In this document: piece after piece, positions 6,749 to 12,498 of the stretch
How positions within the stretch are numbered: position 1 is the first letter of the stretch
How the letters are laid out: the number at the start of each line of letters is the position of its first letter
Assembly: GCA_934725085.1 (NCBI GenBank)
Contig: CAKVAL010000040.1
Location: forward strand, 1-13,872
Direction of reading: 5' to 3'
Length of the DNA: 13,872 nucleotides
Origin: an uncultured Erysipelotrichaceae bacterium
Lineage (GTDB): Bacteria; Bacillota_I; Bacilli_A; Erysipelotrichales; Erysipelotrichaceae
Notes under the pieces: model-generated
Told to the model about the DNA's origin: nothing
The model's input: only the letters and a program-made list of their open reading frames with translations
The model's database searches: none
Program-made: the position numbers and the translations under genes

Positions 6749-7453
6749 ATGAAGACGATCCATTTTGAGACTATTGATTCTACAAATACTTATTTAAAAG
6801 AAAATTATGAAAATTTAGATAATTTTACTTTTGTGAGTGCTGATTTTCAAAGTGCTGGAAGGGGTCGTAATAATCGTAATTGGAAAAGCGAAAAGGGTGA
6901 AAACTTGCTCTTTTCGCTTTTAATTAAAGATAAGGCACTAATTGATAAATTCTCAAGTTTATCAGTGATTAGTGCTTTTTCTATAATTAAAGCTTTAAAC
7001 TTAGAACATCTAAGTATCAAGTGGCCTAATGATATATATTATAAGGATTGTAAACTTTGTGGTATTTTACTTGAGGCTGTCACAAGAAATGAAATAGAAT
7101 GTCTTATTATTGGCATAGGTCTTAATGTTAATCAAAGAGAATTTGTGGGTGAATATAAGAGAACTCCTACTTCTTTGTATCAGATAACTAATCAAACTCA
7201 AGATATGAAAATAATAAAAGATAAAATATTTAATCAACTTTATAATGACTTCATGAAAGTTAAAGAAGGTTATGATTTCTATAATGATATTAAAGAATAT
7301 GATTATTTAAAGGATAGAGAAGTCTATGCTGAGATCAATAATGAGGTTAAACAAATTAAGGTATTGGGTATCGATTCTGATTATTCTTTGAAAGTATTAA
7401 AAGATAATGAAACATATAATCTTTCTAGTGGAGAAGTGACTTTTCATTTGTAA
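6749..7453 (+). CDS. birA: Biotin--[carboxylase] ligase without DNA-binding domain
   Basis: This enzyme activates biotin to biotinyl-AMP and attaches it to a carrier lysine, presumably Lys78 of the carrier protein in the same operon. The 234 residues begin directly with the catalytic domain: DSTNTYL at 10-16, the biotin/AMP loop GRGRNNRNW at 37-45, KWPNDI at 91-96, CGILLE at 104-109 and GIGLNVN near 122-128, followed by a short SH3-like C-terminal domain. The N-terminal winged helix of bifunctional BirA repressors is missing, so it cannot repress bioY in the classical way. It starts five bases after the oadB stop with no clear ribosome site, suggesting coupled and low expression. A strong inverted repeat lies inside the coding sequence at 6884-6921. 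Confidence 0.95.
   Translation: MKTIHFETIDSTNTYLKENYENLDNFTFVSADFQSAGRGRNNRNWKSEKGENLLFSLLIKDKALIDKFSSLSVISAFSIIKALNLEHLSIKWPNDIYYKDCKLCGILLEAVTRNEIECLIIGIGLNVNQREFVGEYKRTPTSLYQITNQTQDMKIIKDKIFNQLYNDFMKVKEGYDFYNDIKEYDYLKDREVYAEINNEVKQIKVLGIDSDYSLKVLKDNETYNLSSGEVTFHL
6884..6921 (+). repeat. Perfect 12-base inverted repeat inside birA
   Basis: AAAAGCGAAAAG (6884-6895) pairs exactly with CTTTTCGCTTTT (6910-6921). The stem can continue inward through G-U, G-C, U-G, G-U and A-U pairs to a four-base AAAC loop. It lies early in birA, ends in a run of U, and resembles an intrinsic terminator or RNA-processing hairpin inside a gene. Confidence 0.75.
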
Positions 7454-7466
7454 AAAAATTTACAAA
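7447..7466. promoter_or_regulatory. Symmetrical inverted repeat: weak terminator or Rex-like operator
   Basis: TTTGTAAA (7447-7454) and TTTACAAA (7459-7466) are perfect arms around AAAA, overlapping the birA stop codon. A C and five T follow, so an A/T-rich weak terminator is possible. The core TTGTAAA-N4-TTTACAA also has the architecture of the redox regulator Rex site (TTGTGAA-N4-TTCACAA) with one change per arm. It lies just before the next -35 box. Confidence 0.45.
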
Positions 7467-7473
7467 CTTTTTA

Positions 7474-7503
7474 TTGACAAGAAAAAAGTTAGAAGAATAT
7501 TAT
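7474..7503 (+). promoter_or_regulatory. Promoter of the surface-protein gene
   Basis: A perfect -35 TTGACA (7474-7479) is followed after 18 bases by TATTAT (7498-7503). The predicted leader is about 75 bases, includes a hairpin at 7522-7547, and ends with the ribosome site AGAAAGGA before ATG 7585. Confidence 0.65.
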
Positions 7504-7521
7504 AAAAATGTATTAAGACCA

Positions 7522-7547
7522 GCTAAGGGTTGATTTAGCAATTTTTT
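7522..7547 (+). terminator. Terminator-like hairpin in the leader of the surface-protein gene
   Basis: GCTAA (7522-7526) and TTAGC (7535-7539), extendable by one G-U pair, form a small hairpin followed by AA and six T. It could terminate birA-operon read-through or act as an attenuator, since it lies downstream of the TTGACA promoter. Confidence 0.4.
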
Positions 7548-7584
7548 ATTTAAACAATACGGGTTATAGGGAAGAAAGGATTAT

Positions 7585-10314
7585 ATGAAAAAGTTTATTT
7601 CTGTGTTGTTGTCTTTGTTGATGGTGTTTTCATTGTGCTTAAGTGTAAGTGCAGATGATACATCTGATGTGCCTTTAGAGGTTCCAAGTGAAGAACCTAC
7701 TGGCGAATCTAATGAAGATCTAAGTGGTGAAACTACAAATAAGGATGTTTCTGTTACTGATAAGAATGATAGTGATGTTGGTGGTACAAATAACTCTTAC
7801 AATATTAAAAACGAAGGAACTGCTACTTTTGATAACGTGAATGCTACTGCTGGCAATGCAGATTCTAAAATGTTTGAAAACTGGGATTCTTTTGAATTTG
7901 GAATCGCTAAAATTAATGATGTTGTATATAAAACATTGAAGGAAGCAATTACTGCCGCTAATGAAGGAGATACCGTGACATTAATAAATGATGTTCAGGA
8001 AAATATTGTTATTGATAAGAGTATTACTTTGGATCTAGGTGGCAAGACTATAACTAATACAAATGCTAGTGGTGAGGCTACAATTCTAATTAATAAGGAT
8101 GTTACTGCTTTTGTTAAGAATGGTAGTGTTATTGGTGGTACAAATTATTACAATATTAAAAATGATGGTACAGCAACTTTTGATAATGTGAATGCTACTG
8201 CTGGTAATGTAGATTCTTCAATGTTTGAAAACTTGGGTTCTCTTACTATTAATAGTGGCAATTATATTGGTGGTTTAAATGTCATCAAATCAGAAGAAGG
8301 TTCTAAGTTAGAAATCAATGGTGGCTATTTTGAGTTAAAGGATAGTACTTCTTCAGGATATGTTGGAGTTATTTATAACTATGGAATCACTACTATTAAT
8401 AATGGCGAATTTGTTAATTTTAGCACTGGTCGCTACACACAGGTAGTACTTACTGGTGTGATTGAAGGTTATGAGTCCCACTTAACCATCAATGGTGGTA
8501 TTTTTACTAATAATAATACCAGATATAGCACTGCAAATATTTTATGGACTTATGGTAAAGCAACCAAAGCAAATCTAACAATTGTTGGTGGTAAATATAA
8601 TAAGGAAATTAAAAAAAGATATTTAGAGGATGATTATACCTGTGTTAAAAGAAATGGCGTGTGGGTTGTAGAAGAAAAGCCAACTATAGCTACTATAGGT
8701 GATGTTGAATATAAAGATTTTAAAGATGCCATTGCTAACGCAAAAGATGGCGATACTGTCAAACTTTTAGCTAATGTTTCTTTGAGCAAAGGAATAGTTT
8801 TAGATAAAAATATAACTTTAGATTTAGGTGGAAAAACTATTAAAGCCAACAATAAATATGTGCTTGATATCTCTTCTAATGTAGTTATTAAAAATGGTAC
8901 GGTTAGATCTTATGGCTTTAAATCCAATAGTGGCACAATTTGGTTAAATAAAAATGCCAGTTTGATTGTTGAAAGTGACGCTATTATTGAAGTGAAGAGT
9001 AATAAGGGTTATAGCGGTTTTGATATCTGTTTTTATACCGACTGTGATGGTGCTTCTTTAAATGTTAAGGGTACTTTAAAGGGCGAAAATGGTATTACAG
9101 TTAATGGAATGATCGAGACTGATAATACGGTAAATATCGATGGTGCAACTATTGATGTTACAGGACATGGCTTATATTTGGCTGGTACAGCAACAACCAA
9201 CATCAGCAATGCTAATATTAATGCTGGTTCAACAGCAATTGAGATTCGTGCTGGTAAGTTAAATATTAAGGATGGTACTTATACTAGTGCTGGTGAGTTT
9301 AAGACAAGTCCTAATGACAATGGTACAACTGTTGATGGTGCTGCTTTAGCTATTTCTCAACATACTACTAAATTACCAATTGATGTAACTATTGATGGTG
9401 GTTCGTTTAAGGGCGAATATAGCTTATATGAGGCAAATGTTCAAGAGAATGATGAAGAATCGCTAGCTAAGGCAAATATCAAGATTAATGATGGTAATTT
9501 TGATGGTAAGTTCTTTATTGAAAACAATGCAGAAAAATCTATAAAGGGTGGTAAGTATTCTGTTGATGTTTCTAAGTATTTAATGAGTGGTTATAACGTA
9601 GCTAAGATTAATGAAACTTATAGTGTTATTAAGGATGGAGAAAAGATTAGTGTTACTACTCCTACTTCAATAGTTGATGAAAAGACTTTTGAAGAGGTTA
9701 AGAAAGTTGAAGCTAATTCTGTTGGTATAACATTGAATGTTGACCCAAATATCACTTTATCTAGTACTGAAAAAGAAAAAATAGATAATTTAACTTCAAA
9801 GGATTCAAAGATAGAAAAGTTACTTCCTTTGGATATAAAGTTATATAGTTATGATGTAAGTGGTAATGAGAAACTAATTACAGATTTAAATAGCCCTATT
9901 ACTGTTACTATTTATCTACCTGATGATGTAATGAATTCTATTAAGGATGCAAAGAGTGTAAAGGTTGCAAGATTCCATGATGGTGAATTAACAATGTTGG
10001 ATGCAACATTAAATGGTAATGTCTTAACATTTAAGACTGATAAGTTCTCTACTTATGCGATTGTAGCTTATGGTGTTGCTGCTCCAGCTCCAACTCCAAC
10101 TCCAACTCCAACACCTACACCAACTCCAACACCTACTCCAAGTGTTACACCTTCTGTTGGTTCAACAAGTGTAGCTGATAAGAAAGCTGGGCCTAAGGAT
10201 TTAAATAGTGATGGTGTTATTACTTGTGATGAGGAAATGGGTTCAGCTAACTGGATTTGGTCTGAGTCTAAGGGTGCTTGTGTATATAAAGTAAGTAATA
10301 CTTCGACTAAATAA
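7585..10314 (+). CDS. Secreted beta-helix surface protein (putative adhesin)
   Basis: This 909-residue exported protein has a signal peptide at 1-23 (cleavage likely after VSA) and an acidic Ser/Thr-rich spacer to about 65. Two homologous modules, starting with IAKINDVVYK (107) and IATIGDVEYK (368), each end in ITLDLGGKTI. Around them lie many short rungs of the pattern hydrophobic-x-I-x-G/N/D-G-x-F/Y (for example near 220, 243, 300, 331, 601 and 632), typical of right-handed beta-helices. Residues about 690-830 form a beta domain ending FSTYAIVAYG, which I recall from other Firmicutes surface proteins. A (Thr-Pro)8 linker (837-852) follows, then a 50-residue tail with an EF-hand-like calcium loop (872-883) and two cysteines. 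No LPXTG motif or C-terminal membrane anchor exists. Adhesion is inferred from architecture; a glycan-active role is not excluded. Confidence 0.85.
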   Translation: MKKFISVLLSLLMVFSLCLSVSADDTSDVPLEVPSEEPTGESNEDLSGETTNKDVSVTDKNDSDVGGTNNSYNIKNEGTATFDNVNATAGNADSKMFENWDSFEFGIAKINDVVYKTLKEAITAANEGDTVTLINDVQENIVIDKSITLDLGGKTITNTNASGEATILINKDVTAFVKNGSVIGGTNYYNIKNDGTATFDNVNATAGNVDSSMFENLGSLTINSGNYIGGLNVIKSEEGSKLEINGGYFELKDSTSSGYVGVIYNYGITTINNGEFVNFSTGRYTQVVLTGVIEGYESHLTINGGIFTNNNTRYSTANILWTYGKATKANLTIVGGKYNKEIKKRYLEDDYTCVKRNGVWVVEEKPTIATIGDVEYKDFKDAIANAKDGDTVKLLANVSLSKGIVLDKNITLDLGGKTIKANNKYVLDISSNVVIKNGTVRSYGFKSNSGTIWLNKNASLIVESDAIIEVKSNKGYSGFDICFYTDCDGASLNVKGTLKGENGITVNGMIETDNTVNIDGATIDVTGHGLYLAGTATTNISNANINAGSTAIEIRAGKLNIKDGTYTSAGEFKTSPNDNGTTVDGAALAISQHTTKLPIDVTIDGGSFKGEYSLYEANVQENDEESLAKANIKINDGNFDGKFFIENNAEKSIKGGKYSVDVSKYLMSGYNVAKINETYSVIKDGEKISVTTPTSIVDEKTFEEVKKVEANSVGITLNVDPNITLSSTEKEKIDNLTSKDSKIEKLLPLDIKLYSYDVSGNEKLITDLNSPITVTIYLPDDVMNSIKDAKSVKVARFHDGELTMLDATLNGNVLTFKTDKFSTYAIVAYGVAAPAPTPTPTPTPTPTPTPTPSVTPSVGSTSVADKKAGPKDLNSDGVITCDEEMGSANWIWSESKGACVYKVSNTSTK
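7777..7892 (+). repeat. Direct repeat copy 1 in the surface-protein gene
   Basis: This copy encodes GGTNNSYNIKNEGTATFDNV and the next 20 or so residues, just after the N-terminal spacer. Over 93 aligned bases it matches copy 2 (8131-8243) at about 81 positions, with a one-codon length difference near its start. Many differences are synonymous, so the duplication is not brand new. Confidence 0.85.
8131..8243 (+). repeat. Direct repeat copy 2 in the surface-protein gene
   Basis: This is the partner of 7777-7892, offset by 351-354 bases. It sits in a normal beta-helix context and leads into LTINSGNYIGG, so it is the more likely original copy. The N-terminal copy flows instead into FEFGIAKIND. 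Confidence 0.85.
10093..10140 (+). repeat. In-frame Thr-Pro hexanucleotide repeat
   Basis: Eight ACN-CCN units, the first three being exact ACTCCA repeats and the rest with synonymous changes, encode (Thr-Pro)8. This is a stiff extended linker between the beta domain and the C-terminal tail. Slippage would change linker length without frameshift. Confidence 0.9.
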
Positions 10315-10346
10315 ATTGAATTATTGTGCTTGTGCATGATTGAATG

Positions 10347-10380
10347 AGCTGCTTCTAATTAGAAGTAGCTTTTTCTTTTA
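10347..10380 (+). terminator. Intrinsic terminator after the surface-protein gene
   Basis: AGCTGCTTCT (10347-10356) and AGAAGTAGCT (10361-10370) form a 10-base-pair stem with one G-U pair and an AATT loop, followed by a T-rich tail. Confidence 0.93.
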
Positions 10381-10381
10381 A

Positions 10382-10409
10382 ATGAGAATAATGTAATCTA
10401 AGATATAAT
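10382..10409 (+). promoter_or_regulatory. Promoter of the 329-residue orphan gene
   Basis: A perfect -10 TATAAT lies at 10404-10409 and a -35-like ATGAGA at 10382-10387, with a 16-base spacer. The ribosome site AGAGGA (10421-10426) precedes ATG 10433. Confidence 0.55.
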
Positions 10410-10432
10410 GTTTTAAAAGAAGAGGAATTGCC

Positions 10433-11422
10433 ATGAAAATTACAGAATTAAGAAATATGTTAGAGTCTTCAGATACTGCTACGCTAAAGAAAACGGTTGT
10501 AGAGGTTTATAAATTACTTCCTACTAATAAGAAATTAGATGCTGATGATGTGATTACTAGTATTTTAAGTGGAGATGGCAAGAAGACCGTTAAAGTAGAA
10601 GAAAAGGTTGATTATAGAAAATTGTTTAATGAAATTAATCGCTTTTTAGAAAATGCATATAATCAATGTTATTATGTTCCAAATAGAGTTGTTCAAAAGA
10701 AAGATAGGCCTAAATGGCGTTTCTTGGTAAAGAGATATGTAAAGGATTTAGAAAAAGTTCCTACTGATAGTGATTTTTATAATGAATCTGTTGAATTATT
10801 GATTAAACTTTATGAAATGATGTGCTATGCATGTAGATATTATTTGTTTTCATCAACTGATTCTTTTCAATCAGTTGGTATATCACAAAGCAGTTTCTAT
10901 GATTTGATTGCCAAAAAGACATTCGCTAAGGTTTTTGTTACAGAAGATGATATCGCTACTTTAATTATTTGTGCTACAACTGGCGGGCTTAGCACTTGGT
11001 CTTTACATATAAATCAAGTAAGCATCTTATTGTCTTATCTAAATACTGAAAAGTATCTTCGTATGGCCATGGATAAGGCTAAGGAATTTGTTGAAAAAAA
11101 CGGTGATAAATTAAGAAAATTAGATAGATATTCTAATACTGGCTATTATTTAGAAGATGCGATTAATCAACTATGTAATCTTATTTTAATGGTTGAAATT
11201 GAGCTCGATGAATTTGATGAAGGTGTTAAATATTATTTAGATAATGCGAAGGAAAACGATAACGAAATTATTCTATATTGTGCTCTTGATACTATTAAGG
11301 TTTTTACAGATGATGATGATTTATGGGTGAAGTGTTATGAATATGGAATCAAGTATAAGAAAATTGAACCAAGAGATGAACTAAAAGAAGCTTATGAAGA
11401 GATTTTAAATAAGAAAAAATAA
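10433..11422 (+). CDS. Uncharacterised helical protein, 329 residues
   Basis: I do not recognise this family. There is no signal peptide or membrane helix, so it is probably cytoplasmic. The N terminus (1-45), MKITELRNML to ITSIL, looks like a small helical module of the kind seen at the start of several uncharacterised Firmicutes proteins. A charged linker follows (46-58), then an almost wholly helical region. Striking segments are RPKWRFLVKRYVKDL (92-106), the Cys/Tyr-rich MMCYACRYYLF (129-139), TTGGLSTWSLHINQ (182-195) and an acidic TDDDDLW (292-298). The C-terminal third could be TPR-like helical hairpins. It has its own promoter and a good AGAGGA ribosome site. No terminator separates it from the L21 leader, so some read-through into the ribosomal operon is possible. 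Codon use matches its neighbours. Confidence 0.8.
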   Translation: MKITELRNMLESSDTATLKKTVVEVYKLLPTNKKLDADDVITSILSGDGKKTVKVEEKVDYRKLFNEINRFLENAYNQCYYVPNRVVQKKDRPKWRFLVKRYVKDLEKVPTDSDFYNESVELLIKLYEMMCYACRYYLFSSTDSFQSVGISQSSFYDLIAKKTFAKVFVTEDDIATLIICATTGGLSTWSLHINQVSILLSYLNTEKYLRMAMDKAKEFVEKNGDKLRKLDRYSNTGYYLEDAINQLCNLILMVEIELDEFDEGVKYYLDNAKENDNEIILYCALDTIKVFTDDDDLWVKCYEYGIKYKKIEPRDELKEAYEEILNKKK

Positions 11423-11443
11423 TTAGTAAATCAATAGGAATTA

Positions 11444-11452
11444 TGTTAATAT
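11444..11452 (+). promoter_or_regulatory. Promoter of the L21 operon (extended -10)
   Basis: TG at 11444-11445 and TAATAT at 11447-11452 form an extended -10 element (TG-N-TAATAT). Only a poor -35 (TTAGTA, 11423-11428) is visible. The predicted start near 11459 coincides with the first bases of the leader RNA. Confidence 0.5.
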
Positions 11453-11458
11453 ATTTGT

Positions 11459-11550
11459 GTTGTCTCCCTTTAATAGGGTCTCAACCGCACAGAGAAGGTT
11501 TTTAAGCATGGTCACCTTAATGGCGAGTCTAAATTCAAAGAAAGGAGATT
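11459..11550 (+). ncRNA. L21 ribosomal protein leader RNA
   Basis: This cis-regulatory leader lies directly before rplU, as in other Bacillota. It shows the recognisable string GTTGTCTCCCTTTAATAGGG, then CTCAACCGCA, GAGAAGGT, GGTCACCTTAATGGCGAGTCT and the ribosome site. Helices visible by eye are CCCT/AGGG (11466-11478), TCTC/GAGA (11479-11482 with 11492-11495) and AAGGT/ACCTT (11495-11499 with 11514-11518). TCTCC at 11463-11467 is also complementary to GGAGA (11544-11548) in the Shine-Dalgarno region, which suggests a translation-blocking alternative pairing. The ligand is presumed to be L21 itself. This stretch is open in frame with rplU but is RNA structure, not coding. Confidence 0.85.
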
Positions 11551-11552
11551 TT

Positions 11553-11861
11553 ATGTACGCAATTATTGAAACTGGCGGTAAGCAACTTAAAGTAGAAGAA
11601 GGGTCTGTAATTTATGTCGAAAAGTTAGATGTAAATGAAGGTGAAGAATATACTTTCGATAAGGTTGTTGCGCTAAACAATGGCAGTTTAACTCTTGGTG
11701 CACCTTATGTTGATGGTGCTAAGGTTACTTGCAAGGTTGAAAAACAAGGCAAGGGCAAGAAGATTGTTATCTTCAAGTACAAGTCTAAGAAGGGTTCTAC
11801 TCGTCGTAAACAAGGTCATCGTCAACCATATACTAAGTTAACTGTTACTAGCATCGCTTAA
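11553..11861 (+). CDS. rplU: 50S ribosomal protein L21
   Basis: L21 is a 23S rRNA-binding large-subunit protein. The 102-residue product has the normal length and the family start MYAIIETGGKQ, with the basic C-terminal segment KKGSTRRKQGHRQPYTKLTV that binds rRNA. The start is ATG 11553, preceded by AAAGGAG (11541-11547). An upstream in-frame extension from GTG 11457 is excluded because it covers the leader RNA. It is first in the rplU-prp-rpmA cluster; its stop overlaps the prp start by one base (TAATG), so the two are translationally coupled. Expression is likely controlled through the leader. Confidence 0.98.
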   Translation: MYAIIETGGKQLKVEEGSVIYVEKLDVNEGEEYTFDKVVALNNGSLTLGAPYVDGAKVTCKVEKQGKGKKIVIFKYKSKKGSTRRKQGHRQPYTKLTVTSIA

Positions 11862-12163
11862 TGATATTAGTAAGATATAGCTTAGAGAATGGCTATTACA
11901 CACATTTAGGGGTTACTGGTCATGCAGAATATGCTGAATATGGTAATGATCTAATATGTGCTAGTGTCTCAAGTATAATGTTTGGACTTATGAATTGTCT
12001 TGATGAATATCAGGATGTTACAATTAATGTAGGTGAAAACAAGATTGAGATAAAAAATGAATGTAAGCTTGATGAAGTAAATAATTTTATGAAGCTTGCA
12101 CTAATTCAACTTAGGACTATTGAAGAGTCCTATGGTGAATTTATTAAAGTAGAAAGGAAATGA
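11861..12163 (+). CDS. prp: Ribosomal processing cysteine protease Prp
   Basis: Prp removes the N-terminal extension of ribosomal protein L27 in Bacillota and related groups. It is a 100-residue protein with the catalytic pair His21 (in TGHAEYAEYGND) and Cys33 (in DLICASVSS), matching the His and Cys of the Staphylococcus aureus enzyme. It lies between rplU and rpmA, overlapping rplU by one base, and its stop codon lies within the short stretch before the rpmA start. The older name of the family is YsxB. Its presence together with an extended L27 next door makes the function secure. Confidence 0.95.
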   Translation: MILVRYSLENGYYTHLGVTGHAEYAEYGNDLICASVSSIMFGLMNCLDEYQDVTINVGENKIEIKNECKLDEVNNFMKLALIQLRTIEESYGEFIKVERK

Positions 12164-12165
12164 GT

Positions 12166-12450
12166 ATGAAATATATTTTAGATATTCAATTCTTCGCTTC
12201 TAAGAAGGGTGTTAGTTCTACTAAAAACGGACGTGACTCTCATTCTAAGAGACTAGGTGCGAAGGTTGCCGATGGTCAATTTGCTACTGCTGGATCTATT
12301 ATCTACCGTCAAAGAGGTACTAAGATTCATCCTGGTACAAATGTTAAAAAGGGCGGCGATGATACATTATTCTGCACTTGCGACGGTATTGTTAAATATG
12401 AACGTTTAGGCAAGGATAAGAAGAAAGTATCTTGCTATCCTGCTTGCTAA
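12166..12450 (+). CDS. rpmA: 50S ribosomal protein L27 (precursor)
   Basis: L27 lies near the peptidyl-transferase centre. This precursor begins MKYILDIQFFASKKGVSS; the part up to about FFA is the conserved extension cut off by Prp, leaving a mature N terminus in the ASKKG region. The rest (KNGRDSHSKRLGAK, GSIIYRQRGTKIHPG) is classical L27, total 94 residues. ATG 12166 is preferred over ATG 12160, because AAAGGA (12153-12158) is seven bases before the former and only one base before the latter. The difference is two residues. A terminator lies immediately after the gene. Confidence 0.96.
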   Translation: MKYILDIQFFASKKGVSSTKNGRDSHSKRLGAKVADGQFATAGSIIYRQRGTKIHPGTNVKKGGDDTLFCTCDGIVKYERLGKDKKKVSCYPAC

Positions 12451-12458
12451 GATCATTT

Positions 12459-12490
12459 AAAGGCCTTCTATAGGCCTTTTATTTTATTTA
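12459..12490 (+). terminator. Intrinsic terminator between rpmA and obg
   Basis: AAAGGCC (12459-12465) and GGCCTTT (12473-12479) form a GC-rich stem around a seven-base loop, followed by TATTTTATTT. It should stop much of the ribosomal-protein transcript before obg. No strong promoter for obg is visible downstream of it, so obg may depend on read-through. Confidence 0.9.
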
Positions 12491-12498
12491 AGAGAATT

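Noticed and set aside
10068..10337. Minus-strand open frame with a Gly-Val repeat
   Set aside because: It is the antisense shadow of the Thr-Pro repeat in the surface-protein gene.
11457..11552. N-terminal extension of L21 from a GTG at 11457
   Set aside because: The extension consists of L21 leader RNA sequence; AAAGGAG and normal L21 length support ATG 11553.
12444..12472. TTGCTA and TCTATA as an obg promoter
   Set aside because: The -10 match is weak and lies inside the terminator hairpin, so it is not supported well enough.
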